From NCBI GenBank assembly GCA_022821145.1, contig JAJEEE010000077.1:88795-152794 (forward strand): 64,000 bases of DNA. Direction: 5' to 3'. The notes below the pieces were generated by a model. It did no database searches. It was not told the DNA's origin and saw nothing but the letters and a program-made list of their open reading frames with translations. The translations under genes and the position numbers were made by a program. Positions 49,923-57,636 of the stretch are shown piece after piece (the first letter of the stretch is position 1; each line of letters opens with the position of its first letter). Source of the DNA: Acidobacteriota bacterium (GTDB lineage: Bacteria > Acidobacteriota > Terriglobia > 20CM-2-55-15).

Positions 49923-50885
49923 CTACGCATCCGCGACGGCGTTTTCGGCCTCGACCAGCCGTTCGTACTCGTCGCGGAGGCTTTCCAGGTGCGAACGTTC
50001 CTCGCGCGCGAATTCCCGGAAGATCTTCCGTCCGCGCGGATCATCCAACTGCTGGGCGAAGTCGTTGAAGAACTTGTGGGACTTGCGTTCGATGTCCATG
50101 GCCAGGTGGAGCGCCTCGACGTGGGTCATCGCGTCCCGGACGTCGATCGACAGCAACTCTCGCTCCGGGAAGATCCGGTCGGCAATCTTGCGGCTCACCG
50201 GCAACCGGGCGGGCTCGCGGCGGAGCCACCGGTGCTCCTCCAGCAGCGCCTTGTACTCGCCCCGAAGACGATCCATGTGCCCGGCCTCCTCCGCGGCCAA
50301 TGCCTCGAACATCCGGCGCCCGCCGGGATCCCGCGTCTTCTTGGAAGCGTTCGTGTAGAAACTGTAGCCACGGCGCTCCACGGCCAACGTCAGCTCCAGG
50401 GCGTCGCGCGCCAGGATCTTCCGTTGACGTTCGTCTTCCGCGAGGCCCGTCTGCTCGGCTTCGTCCCGTTCGCACGCGCGGCAGGACCCGTAGATCGCGT
50501 AACGGCTGAACACGGGCTGAAAGTCGTGCTTTTCGGTTTCCTCGCGAATCAGGCGCTCGATCCGCCGCGACGGGAACTCCTCGGTGTCGCCGCAGCGATC
50601 GCAAATGAAGTGGATATGATTCGGCTGGCTGATCAGGGGCTCGTATCGCGTCGTCCCCTCGTGCTTGGCCTGGCGGATCATCCCGGACTCCAGCAGAATC
50701 TTCAGGGTCCGGTAGATCGTCGAAAGCCCGATGCGGTGGCCCTTCTCGATCAACCGTTCTCGGATCTCCTCGACCGAGGGGTGGTCGTCCGCCTCCACAA
50801 GCGTCTCCCATACATGAGACCGCTGTGAAGTCTTCCTGAGTTTCTTCTCCGACAGGAATCTCTGAAAGCGTTTCTGCTGGCGCAT
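49923..50885 (-). CDS. Fur-family metalloregulator fused to a duplicated rubrerythrin-like di-iron domain
   Basis: 320 aa, more than twice the usual Fur. Residues 1-145 are Fur: winged helix (TSQRSHVWETLVEADDHPSVEEIRERL, GLSTIYRTLKILLESGMI), the metal-site segment NHIHFICDRCG (His90, His92) and structural zinc pairs Cys95/Cys98 and Cys135/Cys138. Residues 155-315 are a four-helix ferritin-like domain built from two similar halves: ALELTLAVERRG...EEAGHMDRLRGEY and ALHLAMDIERKS...EERSHLESLRDEY. Di-iron ligands would be Glu170, Glu200/His203, Glu266 and Glu296/His299. There is no frameshift between the parts. Such a protein could sense iron by Fur and oxidise or sense peroxide by the di-iron centre. 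ATG 50885 begins the Fur domain; 10 nt upstream lies TATAAT. Confidence 0.9.
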   Translation of the reverse strand: MRQQKRFQRFLSEKKLRKTSQRSHVWETLVEADDHPSVEEIRERLIEKGHRIGLSTIYRTLKILLESGMIRQAKHEGTTRYEPLISQPNHIHFICDRCGDTEEFPSRRIERLIREETEKHDFQPVFSRYAIYGSCRACERDEAEQTGLAEDERQRKILARDALELTLAVERRGYSFYTNASKKTRDPGGRRMFEALAAEEAGHMDRLRGEYKALLEEHRWLRREPARLPVSRKIADRIFPERELLSIDVRDAMTHVEALHLAMDIERKSHKFFNDFAQQLDDPRGRKIFREFAREERSHLESLRDEYERLVEAENAVADA

Positions 50886-50895
50886 CGGTGTCGCG

Positions 50896-50925
50896 ATTAT
50901 AAGCGGCTCGTTCGCGTCGTGTCCC
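50896..50925 (-). promoter_or_regulatory. Promoter of the Fur-rubrerythrin gene
   Basis: On the minus strand GGGACA (50925-50920) and a perfect TATAAT (50901-50896) are 18 nt apart. The predicted start of transcription is within about 5 nt of the ATG, so the mRNA would be nearly leaderless. No full Fur box is visible here. Confidence 0.5.
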
Positions 50926-51007
50926 GCAATTCTCCGCCGACGACCGTACGTTCGGCTGCACGAACGCTGTGGTATAGTTTTTCCCAACACGTCCGCCGAG
51001 GGTCGAC

Positions 51008-51553
51008 ATGAAGAACCCGATATCCTTGAGCCTTCTGGTGGTGGGCCTGAGCGCCTGCGCCGCCCCCCCCCAACCCGCCTTCGATGGCGAGTGTGTCGCA
51101 CCCCAACTCGCCGCCGACGACGCGGGCGACGGCGAACACCGACCGGCGCCGTTTTTCCAGTTGGCGGCGTTTCCAGACGGGGCCCTGTGTTCCGAGGAAC
51201 TCCGCGGAAAAGTCGTGGTCGTGGACTTCTGGGCCACTTGGTGCCAACCCTGCATCGCGGAGATCCCGCACCTCAACGCGCTCCACGACGAATACGGTCC
51301 GGACCAGTTCGCCGTGATCGGCGTCACGATCGAATCGGGCGCCTACGAGGACATCCAGGCCGAGCTCGACCGGTTCGGGATCGAGTATCCCGTGGTGATG
51401 GGCGACGAAGCCGTCGTCAACGGTTTCGGCGGCGTCATCGGTTTTCCGACGAAGTTCGTCGTGACGCCGGATTGGACCATCTACAAGCGGCACATGGGCG
51501 GGGGCGAACATATCAAGGAACAGATCGAGCAGGACATCGCCGACCTGCTCTGA
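51008..51553 (+). CDS. TlpA/ResA-like thioredoxin lipoprotein
   Basis: 181 aa. Lipoprotein signal with lipobox GLSAC (Cys17). The thioredoxin domain has the active site WCQPC (Cys79, Cys82) in VVDFWATWCQPCIAEIPHLNALH and the cis-Pro in GFPTKFVV. Expected to be a membrane-anchored thiol reductase, probably fed with electrons by CcdA (28797-29540). GAGGG lies 5 nt upstream of the ATG and TATAGT is at 50973-50978. Divergent from the Fur fusion gene. Confidence 0.9.
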   Translation: MKNPISLSLLVVGLSACAAPPQPAFDGECVAPQLAADDAGDGEHRPAPFFQLAAFPDGALCSEELRGKVVVVDFWATWCQPCIAEIPHLNALHDEYGPDQFAVIGVTIESGAYEDIQAELDRFGIEYPVVMGDEAVVNGFGGVIGFPTKFVVTPDWTIYKRHMGGGEHIKEQIEQDIADLL

Positions 51554-51579
51554 GCCGCCGACCCCGGGGTCCGTTGCCG

Positions 51580-52392
51580 TCAAACGGGAACCAAGACGGA
51601 AAACAGCAGGAACTTGGCGAAGAACTCGCCGAACAGCAAGGTCACCACGACCAGGTAGAGCAGCCCCGTTGCGGCCTGCGTGTGGCGGATCCGAACCGTG
51701 CTCCAGGTCATCAGCCCCAGGATGACCGGTATCGCCACGCCGAATATCACTCGCGGCCAGAAGAACAGCCCCTGGTCCCGCATCAGTTCGGTGGCGACAC
51801 CGGCCCAGGTGACCCCTTCGACGGCGGCGGGGAGCACCGACAGGCTGACGCCGATCGTCAGCGCGCGAAACGCCACGGCGGCCAGATAGACGCCGGTCAA
51901 CCGCTTCAGCGGTTCGATGGACAGTTTCGGAACCACCAGGTACCAGTGACCGAATACCATGGCCAGCATGCCCGATCCCAGCAGGGCCGTCGCCGCGAGG
52001 TGATGCAGCAGCAGCAACTGCCGCTCCCAGCCGCCCAGGTCCATCAGTTGCGTGAAAGCGAGGGAGTCGGCGGCGACGGCGCCGAGCCCCATGGCGGCGG
52101 CGGCCCCCAGGAGAACGAGGGCCGGCCCGTGCTTGCCTATGTGAACGGTACGATTGTAGACGCCGGCCAGCACGGCGGACCCGGCCAGGAGTACGAACGG
52201 CAGCGCGCTGTCGCGGGCGGTCGGAGGGAACAGGTAGTCGAAACCCAGGGCCACGCCCATCAGGATGGCCGCGGTCTTGCTGGCGAACTCGAAGAAGCTG
52301 TTTCCGATCGAACGGGGCGAGATCCAGAGCAAGGTCGACAGCATGCCGACCGCGAGCTGGGAGAACAGGAAGAAGAACGTCGATGAAATCAT
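51580..52392 (-). CDS. Multi-pass membrane protein of unknown function
   Basis: 270 aa, about eight membrane segments. Conserved-looking polar residues inside the membrane: His-His in LLLLHHLAATALLGSGMLAMVFGHWYLVVPKL and an Arg in FRALTIGVSL; these could bind haem, but no known family is recognised. Its start region overlaps that of the divergent amidohydrolase gene by 10 bp (52383-52392). TATATT (minus strand, 52405-52410) is 12 nt upstream. Confidence 0.6.
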   Translation of the reverse strand: MISSTFFFLFSQLAVGMLSTLLWISPRSIGNSFFEFASKTAAILMGVALGFDYLFPPTARDSALPFVLLAGSAVLAGVYNRTVHIGKHGPALVLLGAAAAMGLGAVAADSLAFTQLMDLGGWERQLLLLHHLAATALLGSGMLAMVFGHWYLVVPKLSIEPLKRLTGVYLAAVAFRALTIGVSLSVLPAAVEGVTWAGVATELMRDQGLFFWPRVIFGVAIPVILGLMTWSTVRIRHTQAATGLLYLVVVTLLFGEFFAKFLLFSVLVPV

Positions 52393-53480
52393 GGCGACTC
52401 GGGCAATATAGCAGGCTGACGATCGTCGGCGCCTGTATCGGCGCCGGCTGCGTCGATCAGCCGACGCTGGAGACGTACCGGTCGAACGATCCGCCGTGCT
52501 ACGACCGCGCGGCGCAGCCCCAAACCGCCATCGTCGATGCCCACGTGCACTTTCGGCCGTTCGGCGGCGCCGCGGTTCCGTTCACGGAGATGATCTCGTA
52601 CCTGGAAGACACCGGCGTGCTGTTCGCCAACGTGTACGGCATCGGCCAGATGCTGCCCGCCGCGTCGACGTGCACCTACTACCTGGACTGCCCGGGAACG
52701 CCCGTGACGCCGACGTTGACCAACGACTTCGTCAACGCGGCCAACGCCATCGGCCACCGGCCGCAACGCGTTCACCTGACGCTGTCGATGAGCTTCCCGG
52801 ACCTGTCCCGGCCCGAATCGATCCTTCCCGGAATGCAACTCCTGGACGCGGAGTTTCCGGGCGTCTTCCGGTGGATGGGCGAGGTCAACCTCGTCAAGCA
52901 GGCGTTGTTCGACAATGGACGCGACGCCGTTCCCATCGACGCCCTGCCGGGTTGGGCGGCCTTCATGGAAGCGCTGCGGGAACGGGACATTCCGCTGGCG
53001 ATTCACTCGGATCTGGGCAACGACGCGGACCCGCTCCGCTATCTGCCCCACATGGAGGAAGTGCTGCGCCTGTACCCGGACAACGCGATCGTCTGGGTCC
53101 ACATGGGCCTCTCGCGGGAACTGGCCGACATGGACGCCGGTCGTCATATCCGAACGATGACATCCCTTCTGGACCGTTATCCGCGGCTGATGCTGGACAT
53201 CTCCTGGCGGGTCATCGACGACGCCTATTTCTCGCAGGCCGAGAAACGGCCACTCTACGTCGCGTTCTTCAACGAGTACTCGGAGCGGATCCTCCCGGGA
53301 ACCGATTTCCTGGCCTCGAGCGACAAGGACTTTGACGTATATCGGGACGAGCTTCGCGCCACCAGCCGCATCCTCGGCGAGCTGGACGACACGGCGTTCC
53401 GGAACATCGCCCTCGGGCGGAACTACTTTCGGTTGCTGGGACTGGACTACGACGCGCCGCCGGTGTGCGCTTCACCGTGA
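52383..53480 (+). CDS. Amidohydrolase-family lipoprotein
   Basis: 365 aa. Lipoprotein signal ending at Cys23 (GACIGAGC). TIM-barrel amidohydrolase-2 features: HVHF (His54, His56), PLAIHSDLGND, AIVWVHMGLSRE and the late metal Asp in LPGTDFLASSDKD. It is probably a metal-dependent hydrolase or decarboxylase at the outer or inner membrane surface; the substrate is unknown. Its start lies within the start region of the divergent membrane-protein gene. Confidence 0.78.
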   Translation: MKSWRLGQYSRLTIVGACIGAGCVDQPTLETYRSNDPPCYDRAAQPQTAIVDAHVHFRPFGGAAVPFTEMISYLEDTGVLFANVYGIGQMLPAASTCTYYLDCPGTPVTPTLTNDFVNAANAIGHRPQRVHLTLSMSFPDLSRPESILPGMQLLDAEFPGVFRWMGEVNLVKQALFDNGRDAVPIDALPGWAAFMEALRERDIPLAIHSDLGNDADPLRYLPHMEEVLRLYPDNAIVWVHMGLSRELADMDAGRHIRTMTSLLDRYPRLMLDISWRVIDDAYFSQAEKRPLYVAFFNEYSERILPGTDFLASSDKDFDVYRDELRATSRILGELDDTAFRNIALGRNYFRLLGLDYDAPPVCASP

Positions 53481-53496
53481 GGCGGCCGGGACGCGC

Positions 53497-54900
53497 TCAG
53501 ACCTCGTCGTAGTCCTCCGGCATGAGAACGAACTCCGGATACGCCTCGATGCCGAGCTCCGCGACGTCCTGACCCAACTGCTCGACCTGCGGCTCCACGC
53601 GAACGCCGATGGTCATGGCCAGACCCTTCCAGACGAGGCCCGACACGACGAACGTGAACGCGCCGACGGCGGCGATGCCCACCAACTGCACCCAGATGCC
53701 GCCGCCGCCGAAGAGGCCGGCGGCCAGCGTGCCCCAGACCCCCGCGAACAGGTGCGCCGGAACGGCCCCGACCACGTCGTCGACGCGCAGGTTCTCCAGC
53801 AGCCTCATCGCCGCCGTGCAGATGACGCCCCCGACGGCGCCGATCAGGATCGCCCAGTGGCTGCCGACCAGTCCGGGACCGGCCGTGATCGAAACCAGTC
53901 CCGCGATGGCCCCGTTCAAGCCGGCGAGCAGATCGACCCGCCCCAGCAGCGGACGCGACACCGCAATGGCCGCGACGACCCCGGCCGCGCCGGCCAGGTT
54001 CGTGTTGACCAGCACCTGGCTCATGGCCACGACATCCGCCGCGCTTCCCAAGGCGAGTTGCGAGCCCCCGTTGAAGCCGAACCAGCCGAACCACAGAATG
54101 AACACGCCGAGCGTGACGACCGGAACGTTGGAGGGCGGGGTCGGCTTGACGGTTCCGTCCCGCCGAAACTTGCCGAGCCGGGGTCCGACGATCAGAGCGC
54201 CGGCCAGCGCCGCCCAGCCACCGGTACCGTGCACGATGGTCGACCCGGCAAAGTCCTGAAATCCCATCTGCGCCAGCCATCCGCCGCCCCAGGTCCAGGC
54301 GCCGACGATGGGATAGATGATCGCCGTCAACACCAGCGTGAACGCGAAGAACGACCACAACTTGACACGCTCGGCCAGGGCTCCCGACACGATCGACGCG
54401 GCCGTCGCCACGAAGACCATCTGGAAGAACCAGTCCGACATCACCGCGTATCCGTTGGCCACGACCGCGGCCTGCGCGCCGGCGTCCGCCCCGCCCCCGA
54501 TCAAGGCGATCTCGTCGGGCGAAGGGCCGTAGAACAGCGCTAACGACCCGATCCATCGACCGACGTCGACGTACATCAGGTTGTAGCCGATCGCGAAGAA
54601 CGCGATGCCGGCCACCGAGTACAGGCCGATGTTCTTGAGGCAGATGACGGACGCGTTCTTGGTGCGCACCGATCCGGTCTCGAGCATGGTGAAGCCCGCG
54701 GCCATCCACATCACCAAGCCGCCCCACAACAGAAAGGAAAGAGTGTTGAAAACGAACCGGGTTTCATCTGCCACTTGCGCAGCGGCCGGGGTGGCGATCG
54801 AAAGCAGCGCCAGGAGCGCCGCGCACCTGAGCGCCACGACGCCCCACCGCCGGACGCCCGCTCGGATCGCTGTTCCGCGCACCTTTTCGAGTTCCGCCAT
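53497..54900 (-). CDS. amt: Amt-type ammonium transporter
   Basis: 467 aa. Signal peptide (LAALLALLSIATPAAAQ-like) and eleven membrane segments. Amt marks: TLSFLLWGGLVMWMAAGFTMLETGSVRTKNA, the pore His in GSTIVHGTGGWAALAGALIVGPR, FNGGSQLALG, and the second His in PAHLFAGVWGTLAAGLFG. ATG 54900 follows AAGGAG by 5 nt. No glnK/PII gene adjoins it, unlike in many genomes. Imports ammonium into the cytoplasm. Confidence 0.95.
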   Translation of the reverse strand: MAELEKVRGTAIRAGVRRWGVVALRCAALLALLSIATPAAAQVADETRFVFNTLSFLLWGGLVMWMAAGFTMLETGSVRTKNASVICLKNIGLYSVAGIAFFAIGYNLMYVDVGRWIGSLALFYGPSPDEIALIGGGADAGAQAAVVANGYAVMSDWFFQMVFVATAASIVSGALAERVKLWSFFAFTLVLTAIIYPIVGAWTWGGGWLAQMGFQDFAGSTIVHGTGGWAALAGALIVGPRLGKFRRDGTVKPTPPSNVPVVTLGVFILWFGWFGFNGGSQLALGSAADVVAMSQVLVNTNLAGAAGVVAAIAVSRPLLGRVDLLAGLNGAIAGLVSITAGPGLVGSHWAILIGAVGGVICTAAMRLLENLRVDDVVGAVPAHLFAGVWGTLAAGLFGGGGIWVQLVGIAAVGAFTFVVSGLVWKGLAMTIGVRVEPQVEQLGQDVAELGIEAYPEFVLMPEDYDEV

Positions 54901-55156
54901 CGGCTCTCCTTCGGCGCGCCCTGTTCGAATGAAGGCGCGATATTGGGCGGATGCCCGGACGCGCCACGGGTGCGGCGCGCTCCGGAGCATGCCACCGATA
55001 CGATTATCGGGTTCGACGCGCCCACTATAGACAACCCATTCCAACGGAACAAGCCATTCGGCGCCGGACGCCCCGAACCACGCCCCGCGCATGTTGCCAT
55101 ACATGCGCTCTTCTGCGACGATGGTGCCGCCGGACGCGGGATCGAGAGGAAGTGTC

Positions 55157-56635
55157 ATGTCACCCAGACCGGTCGACGGGAGCGATCTTTCGCCAGGGCG
55201 GCGGCTGTTCGCCGGGTACGCGTGCGATCCCGCCTTCTACGACGAGATGTTCGAGCGCGGCGGCGTCCCCCGCCCCCACAGTCGGAACCTCTGGGAGGCT
55301 CTCGACGCGATGCCGCCCGAGGCGGCCGCGGGCTTGCAGGAACGCGCCGAGCGCTCCTTCCTGCACGAAGGCGTCACGTTCTCGGTGTACGGCGAGGACG
55401 GCGCCGAGGAGCGGATCATCCCGATCGACGTGTTTCCGCGGATCATCGACGCGGCCGAGTGGGCCATCATCGAACGCGGTCTCCGGCAGCGGCTCGAGGC
55501 GCTGAATCTCTTCCTGGCGGACGTGTACGGCCCGGCGCGGATTCTCGCCGACGGCGTCGTGCCCGCGGACCTGATCCTGAATTGTCCCCAATACCGTCCC
55601 GAAATGCGCGCCGTGGACGTCCCCCATGGCGCCTACGTGGCCATCTGCGGAACCGACATCGTCAGGACCCATGACGGGTTCCTGGTCCTGGAAGACAACC
55701 TGCGCGTCCCCTCCGGCGTCTCCTACATGCTCGCCAACCGCCGGGCGGTCCGGACGAGCCTCCGCAACCTGTTCCGCCGGTGCCGGGTCCGGAACATCGA
55801 GCACTACGGGCGGCTTCTTCGAGAATCGTTGAGCGAGTTGGCGCCGAACGGGGCGACGGAGCCCACGATCGTCCTGTTGACGCCCGGCGTCTACAACGCG
55901 GCCTTCTACGAACACATGTTCCTGGCCCGCGAGATGGGCGTCGAGCTGGTGGAGGGCTCGGACCTGCTGGTCGACGACGGGCGGGTCTACATGCGAACCA
56001 CGCGCGGACCGCGAAGGGTGGACGTCGTCTACCGCCGCATCGACGACGATTTCCTCGACCCGCTGGCGTTCCGGTCCGACTCGCAACTCGGGACGCCGGG
56101 ACTGTTCTCGGCGTTTCAAGGAGGGAACGTGGCCCTGGCCAACGTTCCGGGCACCGGTGTGGCCGACGACAAGAGCGTCTATTCCTACGTTCCCGATATC
56201 ATCCGCTACTATCTCGCCGAGGAACCGCTGCTGGCCAACGTCGAAACGCACCTGTGCCGCGACCCCGAGGGCCTGGAATTCACCCTCGACAACCTCGACC
56301 GCCTCGTGGTCAAGGTGGTCGGCGGCTCGGGCGGCTACGGGATGCTCGTGGGACCCCACGCAACGCCCGGCGAGCGCGCGGCCTACGCCGAGGAGATCCG
56401 CCGGGACCCGGCCAATTTCATTTCCCAGCCGGTGCTCGACCTTTCCTGCGCCCCCTGCCTGACCGGGGAGGGCGCCGCGCCGCGCCACGTCGATCTTCGT
56501 CCGTTCATACTGCGAGGACGCGAGACGCGCCTGGCGCCGGGCGCGTTCTGCAGAGTCGCCCTGAAACCCGGGTCTCTGGTCGTCAACTCGAGTCAGGGCG
56601 GCGGCGGCAAGGACCTCTGGGTTCTCGCGGAATAG
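55157..56635 (+). CDS. Circularly permuted ATP-grasp protein (DUF404/DUF407)
   Basis: 492 aa. ALNLFLADVYGPARILADGVVPADLI, GAYVAICGTDIVRTHDGFLVLEDNLRVPSGVSYMLANR, SVYSYVPDIIRYYLAEEPLLANVETHLC and VVKVVGGSGGYGMLVGP are the family hallmarks. These enzymes join with alpha-E proteins and transglutaminases in a predicted peptide-ligation/maturation system of unknown product (comparative-genomics knowledge). AGAGGA lies before ATG 55157. The alpha-E gene follows 4 nt later. Confidence 0.9.
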   Translation: MSPRPVDGSDLSPGRRLFAGYACDPAFYDEMFERGGVPRPHSRNLWEALDAMPPEAAAGLQERAERSFLHEGVTFSVYGEDGAEERIIPIDVFPRIIDAAEWAIIERGLRQRLEALNLFLADVYGPARILADGVVPADLILNCPQYRPEMRAVDVPHGAYVAICGTDIVRTHDGFLVLEDNLRVPSGVSYMLANRRAVRTSLRNLFRRCRVRNIEHYGRLLRESLSELAPNGATEPTIVLLTPGVYNAAFYEHMFLAREMGVELVEGSDLLVDDGRVYMRTTRGPRRVDVVYRRIDDDFLDPLAFRSDSQLGTPGLFSAFQGGNVALANVPGTGVADDKSVYSYVPDIIRYYLAEEPLLANVETHLCRDPEGLEFTLDNLDRLVVKVVGGSGGYGMLVGPHATPGERAAYAEEIRRDPANFISQPVLDLSCAPCLTGEGAAPRHVDLRPFILRGRETRLAPGAFCRVALKPGSLVVNSSQGGGGKDLWVLAE

Positions 56636-56639
56636 CGCC

Positions 56640-57626
56640 ATGCTCTCGCGCAGCGCTCAGGGACTGTATTGGATGGGACGGTACCTGGAGCGCGCCCAGC
56701 ACGGCTGCCGCCTGCTCACCGATCAGATGGAGGCGATCGAGGACCAGCCGGTCGATCAGGTCGACCGCCGCTGGCGGCGGATCTACACCGGACTCGGCCG
56801 CGCCCCTCTGGCCGGCGGTCTCGAATCCAGCCGAGGCGACGACGTCTTCATGCTGGTCGACGCCTTCACCCTGGCCGACGACCTGACGTTCGAGCCCAAC
56901 AACCCGGACGCGATCCGTTCGTGTCTGGCCGCCGCGCGGGAAAACGCCCGACAGGTGCGCAACCTGATCGGCAAGGATATGTGGTCGCGTCTCAACGTCG
57001 CCTACCTCGAGCTGCGCGAGGCGGGGATCACCGAGATCTGGAAGGACCGGCCGGCCGAGTTCTACGTCCGCTCGGAAGACGCCGTTCGGGCGTTCCTCGG
57101 TATCGCCGACAGCACGATGTACCGCGACGCCGGCTGGCACTTCCTGGAACTCGGCCGGTTCGTCGAACGCGCGCAGGCGCTGGCGTCCCTTCTCGACGCC
57201 CAGCTTGCCGTCTTTCCAAGCGCCGAGCCCAATGTCGAATCGGCGTGGCATTCGCTGTTGCGCATCTGCGAGGCGCGCATGGCGTACCGCCGCCTGCACT
57301 CGGTCGAATACCAGCCCCACACGGTCGTCGACTTCATCGTGGCCGATACGCGGCTCTCGCGCTCGATTCGCCATGCGTTGGGGCGTGTCTCGGAATCCCT
57401 GGAGGCGATATCGGGCGGCGAGCCCCTCGCGCCCGAGGCGTCCCGGCGCGTGGGACGCATGGCCGCGCGCATCGACGACGGCTGGCCGCGCCGGGATCCC
57501 GATGACGATTCGTCGGCCCGATCCGTGCTCCAGGAGATCCGGCAGTCCTTGTGGGACCTCGACGCCGACATCACGTCCGCCTACTTCGATTACGACGTCC
57601 GGGACCGGCTTCCGGAAGCCGGATAG
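56640..57626 (+). CDS. Alpha-E domain protein (DUF403)
   Basis: 328 aa, all alpha-helical. LSRSAQGLYWMGRYLERAQHGCRLL at the N-terminus, NPDAIRSCLAAARENARQVRNLIGKDMW and FVERAQALASLLDAQL are the family signature. Nearly always coded beside the circularly permuted ATP-grasp gene, as here with a 4-nt gap. The usual third partner, a transglutaminase-like protease, is absent on either side in the window. Confidence 0.9.
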   Translation: MLSRSAQGLYWMGRYLERAQHGCRLLTDQMEAIEDQPVDQVDRRWRRIYTGLGRAPLAGGLESSRGDDVFMLVDAFTLADDLTFEPNNPDAIRSCLAAARENARQVRNLIGKDMWSRLNVAYLELREAGITEIWKDRPAEFYVRSEDAVRAFLGIADSTMYRDAGWHFLELGRFVERAQALASLLDAQLAVFPSAEPNVESAWHSLLRICEARMAYRRLHSVEYQPHTVVDFIVADTRLSRSIRHALGRVSESLEAISGGEPLAPEASRRVGRMAARIDDGWPRRDPDDDSSARSVLQEIRQSLWDLDADITSAYFDYDVRDRLPEAG

Positions 57627-57636
57627 CGCCGAGTCC

